Positions 7,534 to 14,519 of a stretch of DNA of 15,324 bases are shown here, piece by piece. The DNA is from an uncultured Prevotella sp. (GTDB lineage: Bacteria; Bacteroidota; Bacteroidia; Bacteroidales; Bacteroidaceae). The notes under the pieces are model-generated. The model did no database searches. It saw only the letters and a list, made by a program, of their open reading frames with translations, and had not been told where the DNA came from. The stretch covers positions 1 to 15,324 of the forward strand of contig CABSIA010000064.1 of the NCBI GenBank assembly GCA_902477645.1, given 5' to 3'. The position numbers were made by a program, and so were the translations under genes. Numbering within the stretch: the stretch's first letter is position 1; every line of letters starts with the position of its first letter.

Positions 7534-9672
7534 TTAGAAGAAGAGGTAGCGGTTGTCAACAATGTCAGACTTGATGATAAGCTCTGACATGAAGTTGCTT
7601 GCGCTCTGAAGAGCTCTCTGGCGCAAGCGTGTTTCCTGCTCCTTGGCATCAAACTTTGCCGCATTCTGCTTCTTATTTGCAACCTGGAAGAGATATACAC
7701 CAGCATTACCCTTTACAGGAGCTGAGACAAACTTACCTTTGGCAGTAGCTGCTACAGCACCGCTAAGTGCTGGCTCGCTGGCACCTGTTGCCTGTACGAA
7801 TACAGGTGCTGCAAATGTTACCTGTTCAATGGTTTGAGTCTTTGCTCCCTTGCCTTTGGCTGCGGCAATGCTGTTTATGCCATTGAGCTTGGCCATAATC
7901 TGCTCAGCCTTCTTGTCACGGAGCACCTCAGCCTTAACCATTTCCTTAACCTGCTCATCGCTGAGGTCGCGATAGCCTACAGGATGTATTTTTGTGCAAG
8001 CGACGAGCAACAGATGATCGTTGTTGCCACACTCGTACATTGGAGACACATCACCTTCCTTAGCCTCGAATATCCACTTGAGGGCATCGCGTGTTGAAGG
8101 AATGTTTGCCACACCGTGCTGTGTAGTTGTGATGTTGCTGTAGTCGTTAAACTTATAACCGTTCTTCTCCGCATTTTTCTGGATTGCGTCTACAGTAGAG
8201 TTTGCGCTTACGAAAGAGCTGAACTTGTTATAAGCAGTGCGGTATGTATCTTTAGAGAAATCTATGGTGCGCTTGATGACAGCAGCCTGATACTTTGTTA
8301 CCATTGCCTTGCGGTGGAGAACCTGAAGAACGATATTGCCCTGTGCGAGACTGATGTTCTTAAGCTCGTTTACTGCCATAGTGTTAAGGCTCTCGATATA
8401 GTTTTTGGTATCTTTGTCCATAGATGGAGCCATCTGATACTGACGTGTTGTCATCCATGTCTTCTCACCAGTCTGTCCGTATGTCTTTGCCACAGTCTCA
8501 AACTCTGCACCTGCTGCAAGAGCCTTGTAGATAGAGTCAGCACGGTTGCGCGCCTCCTCGGTTGTCTGCCCCCCAACCTGAATCATTCGGTACTGTACAG
8601 AGTCTGGAAGCTGCTGCTTTGCAACGAGCTTGATTACGTTGAGAGTGTTGTCGAACTTGTTCTCTACAGGAGCAGAAACCTGTCCTACAGCCATAGAGTC
8701 AAGGCGGGCTGCGATGTCAGAAGGATAAGCCTCTTTCAAAACAGGTATGCCGAGATAGTTTACAGAAGAGGTGCTCTTACGAACGATGTCGCCAGGGTTC
8801 TCTGCTTCTGCGAGGTCTTTAGCGTAGCCTGCAAATTCTTTCTGGATAGCAGCGCGGTCAGCAGCAGAAGCTTTAACCTGAATATCGATAAACTTGATGT
8901 CGCGGCTTTCGATATACTGCTGGAAGCGCTCTTTCATTTCAGAATATTTAGCCTTCAGGTCTGACTCAGATACCTGTACCTTGTCGTCCTGAATGTCGCT
9001 ATATGGGAATGCTGCGAGCTCAACCTGTGCCTCTTCACTCGCATTCTTGTAAGCCATCTTAGCCTCTACAGGGTTTGAGAGAAGGCAGTGAGCGAGCAGT
9101 GACTGATATTTCTGGATAAGAGTTTGCTGACGGATAGTCTTCTCAATATATGTCCAGTACTTGTAGATTGAGCCCATCTGCTGGGCAACCTGCGGGTTTG
9201 TGCCCTTCTGCTGCTTGTACTGAGCAAGAAACTGCTGCAATGCGTTAACATCAAAACGTCCAGTCTGACGGTTAACGAAAGGAGTTGACAAAAGCATCTG
9301 GTTTGTACCCTGACGAAGAATGTTTTGCATTTCTTCGTCTGTAACTGTAAGTCCAAGCTCCTCGCACTCCTTGGCGATAACTTTGTACTGAACCATAGAC
9401 TGCCAAACTCCGTCACGAACCTGTGAGAGCTGTGCCTCGTTGAGGTTGTCCTGTCCCTGAAGCTTCATAGCCTCTGTAACTTCATCTACGAGCTTTGAGA
9501 AATCCATCATGCTGATTTTCTCGCCCAATACTTCACCGATTTGCTGGCGCTGATCGTTCTGTGTAGACTCGCACGAGCGTACCAACTCTTCGGCAATGAA
9601 TGCAAAAAGACCCAACCCGATTATACAAATCAGGAATACGCCCTTGCTTCTAATTTTTCCTAATGCTGCCAT
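7534..9672 (-). CDS. Membrane-anchored peptidyl-prolyl isomerase (PpiD/SurA-like)
   Basis: Predicted periplasmic folding chaperone anchored in the inner membrane, 712 residues from the chosen start. It opens with MAALGKIRSKG and one membrane helix (about 11-29), cytoplasm inside. Next comes a SurA/PpiD-type N-terminal helical domain (about 45-200, with QIGEVLGEKISMMDFSKLVD and later VRDGVWQSMVQYKVI). The parvulin-like part (about 360-460) contains DSVQYRMIQVGG and AGAEFETVAKTYGQTGEK; the stretch before it may be a degenerate second domain. The open frame extends to an ATG at 9729, but that adds 19 Lys/Asn-rich residues ahead of the family's usual MAxLxKIRSKG start, so 9672 is preferred. A -7 element lies 104 nt upstream, so the gene can be expressed apart from the cluster behind it. 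Whether the parvulin domain is active cannot be judged. Confidence 0.9.
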   Translation of the reverse strand: MAALGKIRSKGVFLICIIGLGLFAFIAEELVRSCESTQNDQRQQIGEVLGEKISMMDFSKLVDEVTEAMKLQGQDNLNEAQLSQVRDGVWQSMVQYKVIAKECEELGLTVTDEEMQNILRQGTNQMLLSTPFVNRQTGRFDVNALQQFLAQYKQQKGTNPQVAQQMGSIYKYWTYIEKTIRQQTLIQKYQSLLAHCLLSNPVEAKMAYKNASEEAQVELAAFPYSDIQDDKVQVSESDLKAKYSEMKERFQQYIESRDIKFIDIQVKASAADRAAIQKEFAGYAKDLAEAENPGDIVRKSTSSVNYLGIPVLKEAYPSDIAARLDSMAVGQVSAPVENKFDNTLNVIKLVAKQQLPDSVQYRMIQVGGQTTEEARNRADSIYKALAAGAEFETVAKTYGQTGEKTWMTTRQYQMAPSMDKDTKNYIESLNTMAVNELKNISLAQGNIVLQVLHRKAMVTKYQAAVIKRTIDFSKDTYRTAYNKFSSFVSANSTVDAIQKNAEKNGYKFNDYSNITTTQHGVANIPSTRDALKWIFEAKEGDVSPMYECGNNDHLLLVACTKIHPVGYRDLSDEQVKEMVKAEVLRDKKAEQIMAKLNGINSIAAAKGKGAKTQTIEQVTFAAPVFVQATGASEPALSGAVAATAKGKFVSAPVKGNAGVYLFQVANKKQNAAKFDAKEQETRLRQRALQSASNFMSELIIKSDIVDNRYLFF

Positions 9673-9775
9673 TACTTTAAATTTATTTATTTTGTTTATT
9701 CTTTTATTCTTAATTTTATTTGCCGGCATTGCGCCAACATATTGTTTTCTTGGGGTGCTGAATGCAAAATGCGCA

Positions 9776-9783
9776 CAAAAATA
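9776..9783 (-). promoter_or_regulatory. Predicted promoter of the isomerase gene, -7 element
   Basis: On the minus strand TATTTTTG, an exact TAnnTTTG match, lies in the 188-bp gap between the isomerase gene and the CBS protein gene. It is the only one of seven -7 elements here not followed by CA. A TTTG (9799-9796) lies upstream, but at only 12 nt. The leader to ATG 9672 would be about 95-100 nt and A-rich. Confidence 0.5.
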
Positions 9784-9860
9784 CTAATTATTTATCAAAT
9801 AATGGAATATTTCTGTTGAAAAATTCATCAAGTGCCTGTTTTTGTGTGCAAAACGGGGGA

Positions 9861-11135
9861 TTAGTTCTTAATTTTCAGTCTTACAAGCTCGATTTTAGTC
9901 ATTGTGTTCCTCAATATCTTAAATTCGAACTTTCCGATGGTGACTACCTCGTTCAGCTTTGGAAAGCTCTCGTAAAAATGTAGAATTAGTCCGCCTATTG
10001 TCATGTAGTCATCGCTCTCCGGGAGGTCTATGCCGAACATCTCGTTTACCTTGTCAATCTCAAGACGTGCGGAGAGTATATAGTCGCCCTCCTCGTTTTT
10101 GATGGCTGTATATTTTGTGCTGTCGTGCTCGTCCTCAATGTCTCCAAATATTTCCTCTACAATATCCTCGAGTGAGACGATACCGCTCGTTCCTCCGAAT
10201 TCATCGACAACTATGGCAAGAGATTTTTTCTGCTGCATGAAAAGTGTCATAAGTTTCTTTGCAGCCATGGTCTCCGGAACGAACGGAATGGTGATTATCT
10301 TCGTTTTCCAGTCGTCTGGGCAGCGGAACATCTCTGAGCTGTGTATATATCCAACCACATGATCGATATCGCCGTTATAGACAATGATTTTTGAGTTTCC
10401 GCTCTCAATAAATTTCTGCTCAAGCTGCTGCATAGTACAAGTTTCCAAGTCAACAGCATTTATCTCTGTTCTCGGAATCATACAGTCGCGCACCTTGGTA
10501 TCGGTAAACTCGAGCGCATTCTGAAATATCTTCACCTCATCGTCGATCTCATCATCGCTTTTCGCATTGTCTATTGTCGACTGTACGAGATAGTCGAGAT
10601 CTACTTTTGTAAACCCCTCATCGTCGGTCTCCTTCTCCATCTTTATTCCGGCGAGTCTCAGCAGGAATTTGGAAATGAGAGTTGAGAATTTGCTTATTGG
10701 CCACAGTATGATATAGAACACGTAAGCCAACGGTGCAAATAGTGCCAACAGCCTGTTTGGGCTGCTTTTAAAAAATGTTTTGGGGATAAACTCTCCTGTG
10801 AACAGCACTATCAGTGTTGAGAGAATTGTATCAGCAGGAACCGTGAATGCAGGGTCTTTGCCATTAAAAATAGTGGTATCGAACAGACGGGCTATCAGAA
10901 TTCCGTAGACAACAAGCACGATATTGTTGCCAACCAGCATTGTTGAGACAAAGCCGTTGGGATGTCGGTAAAAGAAAGAAATCAGCCTCTGTGAAAGGGC
11001 GTGTCTCTCTTTGTCCATCTCGGCAAGCATCCTGTTGCTCGATACAAACGCAATCTCCATTCCGGAGAAGAAGGCCGACATGGCCATTGTGACAAAAATG
11101 CCGATTAATAATGGCAGATTTATTGAGTTTTCCAT
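9861..11135 (-). CDS. GldE/CorC-like membrane protein with DUF21 and CBS domains
   Basis: Predicted inner-membrane protein of the CNNM/HlyC-CorC family, often labelled hemolysin and, in Bacteroidetes, GldE when associated with gliding or type IX secretion. The DUF21 domain (about 5-180) has several membrane segments and the motif SAFFSGMEIAFVSSNR (20-35). A CBS pair follows (about 215-340): the first begins MIPRTEINAVD, and the second ends SLAIVVDEFGGTSGIVSLED before IVEEIFGDIEDEHD. The CorC_HlyC transporter-associated domain fills about 345-424. The 424-residue length is typical. The family is linked to divalent cation (Mg/Co) handling; hemolytic activity is not implied. It starts 9 nt after the lptC stop, so the two are co-transcribed. 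Calling it GldE itself is uncertain. Confidence 0.88.
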   Translation of the reverse strand: MENSINLPLLIGIFVTMAMSAFFSGMEIAFVSSNRMLAEMDKERHALSQRLISFFYRHPNGFVSTMLVGNNIVLVVYGILIARLFDTTIFNGKDPAFTVPADTILSTLIVLFTGEFIPKTFFKSSPNRLLALFAPLAYVFYIILWPISKFSTLISKFLLRLAGIKMEKETDDEGFTKVDLDYLVQSTIDNAKSDDEIDDEVKIFQNALEFTDTKVRDCMIPRTEINAVDLETCTMQQLEQKFIESGNSKIIVYNGDIDHVVGYIHSSEMFRCPDDWKTKIITIPFVPETMAAKKLMTLFMQQKKSLAIVVDEFGGTSGIVSLEDIVEEIFGDIEDEHDSTKYTAIKNEEGDYILSARLEIDKVNEMFGIDLPESDDYMTIGGLILHFYESFPKLNEVVTIGKFEFKILRNTMTKIELVRLKIKN

Positions 11136-11144
11136 GAAATGGTA

Positions 11145-11813
11145 TTAGTGCATTAATGGTATAGAAGTGTTTTTGCGCTGCGGCATTGTCTGTGGTCGTT
11201 GCGCCTTCTGTATTGAGTCTTTTGTCTGTTTTGCGCTATCCGTCTGCTCACCGCCATCGACATCGCTCTTTATGAACGAGCCTTTGGAATTGCTGACGTA
11301 ATATTTTGTCATGCTCTCATTGCTGCGGAAATAAGTTCCCTGCAACTCACGTTCGGGTGTAACGATATGTGAGAACATATTTGAGTAGAGCTCATGTTTT
11401 CTCTCGTCCCAGAAAAGTTCCTCACTTGAGAACCGTATGCCTGTCTTAGTAAGTATCCTTACCCTTGAGCGCAGTTTCCAAAGCCTTAGCTGGTCGAAAT
11501 AGTATGCCGTATCGCACTGTATGTATGACTCCACATGAAATTTCTCATCGAACTGCTCCAAGAACAATCCTTTATCGAAAGTCCATCTTGAAGGATTTTT
11601 TATCTGGTTTACTTCCCAACGCTCTGTAACTATGCGGTATTTGATAACTCCAGAGTCGGATATGAGAGTGTTTACACCCAAACTTGTCATCATGGAGACC
11701 GAGTCGCGATCGTTGATGGCGGGGGCAATATGCTCCTTACGCTCTTCGCATGAGACGATAAGCGTAAGGAGCAAAACTGAGAATGTTAAAGTCTTTATAA
11801 ATGGTTTAACCAT
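11145..11813 (-). CDS. lptC: LPS export ABC transporter periplasmic component LptC (lipoprotein)
   Basis: Predicted bridge in the lipopolysaccharide transport chain between the inner-membrane ATP-driven exporter and the periplasmic LptA. The chosen start gives MVKPFIKTLTFSVLLLTLIV and the lipobox IVSC with C22, so it would be lipidated, as is common for Bacteroidetes LptC. The family core shows LISDSGVIKYRI, DKGLFLEQFD, CDTAYYF and LWKLRSRVRI, then EELFWDERKHELYS and SMTKYYVSNSKGSF. The last 40 or so residues (about 183-222) are a polar, probably disordered tail not needed for the fold. The open frame runs upstream to 11882, but those 23 codons lie within the preceding gene in another frame and push the signal sequence inward. 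The start lies 19 nt after the preceding stop, consistent with an operon. Confidence 0.87.
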   Translation of the reverse strand: MVKPFIKTLTFSVLLLTLIVSCEERKEHIAPAINDRDSVSMMTSLGVNTLISDSGVIKYRIVTERWEVNQIKNPSRWTFDKGLFLEQFDEKFHVESYIQCDTAYYFDQLRLWKLRSRVRILTKTGIRFSSEELFWDERKHELYSNMFSHIVTPERELQGTYFRSNESMTKYYVSNSKGSFIKSDVDGGEQTDSAKQTKDSIQKAQRPQTMPQRKNTSIPLMH

Positions 11814-11832
11814 GTGTAGTGAAATATTGGTA

Positions 11833-13143
11833 TTACTCAACCTTCCATTTTGCGAACCACCGTTCGTTGAAGGTAAGCCCAATGTTAATGCGGAAAGTGT
11901 TCTCCGTAATGAAGCGGTTACATTTCAGGTTTACCCATTGTGCGCTGATATTCAAAATAGACCTGTTATTGTAGGTGTTCATTATAGGAATTCCAAAACC
12001 GAGGCTTGCGCTAAGTTCTTTTGGTCCCTCTCCACCACTTACGTTAAGGTAAGGAGTCGCATACGACACACCGGCACGATAACGTATTCGCTTGAGAAAC
12101 GAGCGGCTTTCCAGGCCTGGGCAAAACTCAGCACCGAGAGTATATTTCTGCCTGTCTTTGAAAGCATTGTTAACAAGGACGTATGAGTTGTCTGAATTTC
12201 CGTCTGCACGATATTCAGGATATTTAACCGATGCCCACTTCTGAAAATTGAAGTCGAATCCCACTTTCAACCTATTGTTGTGGTTATACATGATGCCCGC
12301 ACCTATTGAATGTGGAATTGCCAATTGGAGTTTCTCTTTTCCGACACCAGGGAAAGTTGCGGTGTCAGCCACGCCAGTCTGCTTGTTTTGTGAGACAATT
12401 TCAAGAGTTGGCTCGCCACCTATATTGTGTCCGAGTGAATATGTCGCTCCTAATGTAAGCTCGTCTTTCTTGTTAAGCTTTGCTGTATATTGAATACCTG
12501 CGTCAAGCTTGTAGTTTCTGACCTCAGCACTATATCGTTTTGTCAGCGAGTTAGCATAAGTCTCAGAATAGCTGTTGACAACTGTTTTTGTATATTCGCC
12601 CCAAAGATATCCGATGTTGGCACCTATAGACAAACCACGGAACGGCTCCCAACCAGCTCCTAAATATACAATGTGGAGACCACCAGTTCCGTTGTAGGTG
12701 TTGTAAGCGGATGTGCCGTCCTGTTCTCCGCCGAGGTGCTGGGTTACAGAATAGTTGTAACCGATATTGGTGTAAGGCAAAATACCAAAGCTAACACCAA
12801 CATGTTTGAAAGCACGGAAACCGGCAACAGCATATTCGAAGTCGGCATTGTTGGCATTGATTTTTCTGCCTCCCTCTTTAAAGTTTGTTATCTGACCAGA
12901 CAATCCCATATCGAATATGAATGTCAGACTGTCAAGTTGCGAATATGAAGCTGGGTTCATGTGATTTATCTGGTTGCTCTCGTGGAATCCAAGCGACAAA
13001 CCATTCATACCACGGTTAAATCCACTTGACTGTTCCGATAATTGTCCCAATCCAAGCTGGCTATATGGAGAGTTTGTTCCACTCTGTGCCATCGCATAGG
13101 TTGAAGCCGCCACTATAACGGCAATACTCATGAATTTCCTCAT
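11833..13143 (-). CDS. Outer-membrane beta-barrel protein, FadL/OmpP1-like
   Basis: Predicted integral outer-membrane protein, 436 residues from the chosen start. The signal peptide is MRKFMSIAVIVAASTYAMAQ, with a likely cut after AMA19. The mature start NSPYSQLGLGQLSEQSSGFN and the early NHMNPASYSQLDSLTFIFDM are typical of an abundant Bacteroidetes barrel family, where a small plug-like N-terminus precedes alternating amphipathic strands. The C-terminus (FRINIGLTFNERWFAKWKVE) also fits. The open frame extends to 13215, but those 24 codons cover the predicted promoter and would bury the signal peptide. It is first in the cluster leading to lptC, so a role in envelope assembly is possible. Specific cargo is unknown; FadL-like is only a structural guess. 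Confidence 0.8.
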   Translation of the reverse strand: MRKFMSIAVIVAASTYAMAQSGTNSPYSQLGLGQLSEQSSGFNRGMNGLSLGFHESNQINHMNPASYSQLDSLTFIFDMGLSGQITNFKEGGRKINANNADFEYAVAGFRAFKHVGVSFGILPYTNIGYNYSVTQHLGGEQDGTSAYNTYNGTGGLHIVYLGAGWEPFRGLSIGANIGYLWGEYTKTVVNSYSETYANSLTKRYSAEVRNYKLDAGIQYTAKLNKKDELTLGATYSLGHNIGGEPTLEIVSQNKQTGVADTATFPGVGKEKLQLAIPHSIGAGIMYNHNNRLKVGFDFNFQKWASVKYPEYRADGNSDNSYVLVNNAFKDRQKYTLGAEFCPGLESRSFLKRIRYRAGVSYATPYLNVSGGEGPKELSASLGFGIPIMNTYNNRSILNISAQWVNLKCNRFITENTFRINIGLTFNERWFAKWKVE

Positions 13144-13182
13144 TTTATATATGGTAAATATGCTCGTTTTATTTTTTCTGTG

Positions 13183-13190
13183 CAAAAGTA
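13183..13190 (-). promoter_or_regulatory. Predicted promoter of the envelope cluster, -7 element
   Basis: On the minus strand TACTTTTG followed by CA, an exact -7 match 39 nt upstream of the ATG at 13143. No TTTG is seen at the -33 position. It would drive the barrel protein, lptC and the CBS protein as one unit. Confidence 0.6.
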
Positions 13191-13235
13191 TTGAAAAAAA
13201 TCGAAATAAACGCACGATAACTCGGAAATTAAGGT

Positions 13236-13243
13236 TATTTTTG
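13236..13243 (+). promoter_or_regulatory. Predicted promoter of the DUF4105 gene, -7 element
   Basis: TATTTTTG followed by CA. Its last base lies only 4 nt before the GTG start codon at 13248, so transcription would begin at or next to the start codon. No -33 box is evident. It is divergent from the promoter at 13183-13190, 45 bp away. Confidence 0.55.
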
Positions 13244-13247
13244 CATC

Positions 13248-14519
13248 GTGAAAGAAATTAGAAGTATTTTAAGATATGTTTTGTTGGCGTTTTTGGTATT
13301 ATTAACGGCCAACGCCAAAGCACAGACAACCGATTCTACAAAGGTAGATGAGATAGAGCAGAACCGTCAGGCATACTTTGACGGTCTAAAAGTTTATCTC
13401 CTGACATGTGGGCCCGGAAATGAGGCTTACTCTTTGTTTGGGCATACGGCTATACGCATATCGCAGCCAGAAAGAGGGCAAGACTTTGTTGTAAACTACG
13501 GAATGTTCTCATTCTCACAAGATTATTTCGTGTTAAGATTTGTATTTGGTATAACAGACTACCAGATGGGCATTTGTGATTATTGTTATTTTGAACAGGA
13601 ATATAGGAGTGAGGGACGGTGGGTTTTTCAGCAAGAGTTAAATCTGACCAGTAGCGAGAAAGAGACCTTGTTGGCATCTATTGATGAAAACTATAAACCA
13701 CAGAACAGGACTTACCGGTACAATTTCTTTTATAACAATTGCACAACAAAGGCACGTGACATTATTTTTGAAAACTTAAACGGCCAGATACTAAATCTCA
13801 ACAAAGTTGACCGGGGTGTCAGTTTCCGCGATTTGTGCCATTCTAAGACATACGACCACAGGTGGTCGCAATTTGGCAACGATCTCCTGCTCGGTATAAT
13901 GGCTGATATGCCTACTACCAGAAGCGGGCAACAGTTTTTGCCGGAAAACCTGATGCGGGATTTTTCCAAGGCCGTTGTTGCAGGCAACGGTAAGCGACAG
14001 AAATTGGTTAAGTCAGAAAGTTATATTGTTGAAAAGCAGACCGTAGTGCAAGAGACGTCCAGGAAAGACAGTCTCACCAGTCCACGTGCTTTGTTGACAG
14101 CAATTTCTGTTATTATAATAGCAATAAGCATTTTTGAAACACGTAACCGCAAGATATTGTGGTTCACAGATGCTATGTTGTTGATGATAACAGGTGCGGC
14201 AGGCATGATTCTGTTTTCCATGATATTTTCACAACACCCTACTGTAAGGATAAACCTGCAGATACTCGTATTGAATCCAATTTCGTTCTTTATGGCAATA
14301 CCTTTAGCTTTGCAGGAACGTAAGAAGAGAACTTCGTGGTGGCATAAAGGCTACATTGCGTGCCTCGTTTTAGGCATCACTGGAGGTCTTTTTCAACATT
14401 ATGCCGAAGGAATTTTAATTTTGGCATTATCTTTGCTTATAAGATACATAATAATTACGATGCTTTGCAACAGGCTTGCCAGTGTGCACGGGGCAGAAAA
14501 CACAACTAAACAAAAATGA
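13248..14519 (+). CDS. DUF4105 (Lnb N-terminal periplasmic) protein with C-terminal membrane domain
   Basis: Predicted envelope protein of 423 residues with unknown substrate. A basic N-terminus and hydrophobic segment (R9-A23) end in AKA25/Q26, either a signal peptide or a first anchor. The periplasmic domain (about 45-255) has the family motifs TCGPGNEAYSLFGHTAIRI (53-71, with H66), VVNYGMFSF and FVLRFVFGITDYQMG, then YNFFYNNCTTKARD (158-171, with C165). A histidine upstream of an Asn-Cys pair resembles circularly permuted NlpC/P60-type cysteine hydrolases, which is inference. Four to five membrane helices follow (about 283-296, 303-327, 337-355, 369-382, 388-406). GTG at 13248 is the only start giving a sensible signal sequence, since no ATG follows in the N-terminal region. 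Its stop overlaps the next gene's ATG (ATGA). Confidence 0.85.
   Translation: MKEIRSILRYVLLAFLVLLTANAKAQTTDSTKVDEIEQNRQAYFDGLKVYLLTCGPGNEAYSLFGHTAIRISQPERGQDFVVNYGMFSFSQDYFVLRFVFGITDYQMGICDYCYFEQEYRSEGRWVFQQELNLTSSEKETLLASIDENYKPQNRTYRYNFFYNNCTTKARDIIFENLNGQILNLNKVDRGVSFRDLCHSKTYDHRWSQFGNDLLLGIMADMPTTRSGQQFLPENLMRDFSKAVVAGNGKRQKLVKSESYIVEKQTVVQETSRKDSLTSPRALLTAISVIIIAISIFETRNRKILWFTDAMLLMITGAAGMILFSMIFSQHPTVRINLQILVLNPISFFMAIPLALQERKKRTSWWHKGYIACLVLGITGGLFQHYAEGILILALSLLIRYIIITMLCNRLASVHGAENTTKQK

Noticed and set aside
8116..8964. 282-codon plus-strand frame antisense to the isomerase gene
   Set aside because: Shadow of the real minus-strand gene; composition is leucine/cysteine-rich without domain features.
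9673..9729. Upstream in-frame ATG extending the isomerase by 19 residues
   Set aside because: The extension is Lys/Asn-rich, encoded by the A-rich leader, and would displace the family's usual N-terminus.
9771..9849. Imperfect inverted repeat (GCGCACAAAAA against TTTTTGTGTGC) flanking the gap before the isomerase gene
   Set aside because: One mismatch, mostly A/T, and a loop of nearly 60 nt make it weak; likely chance.
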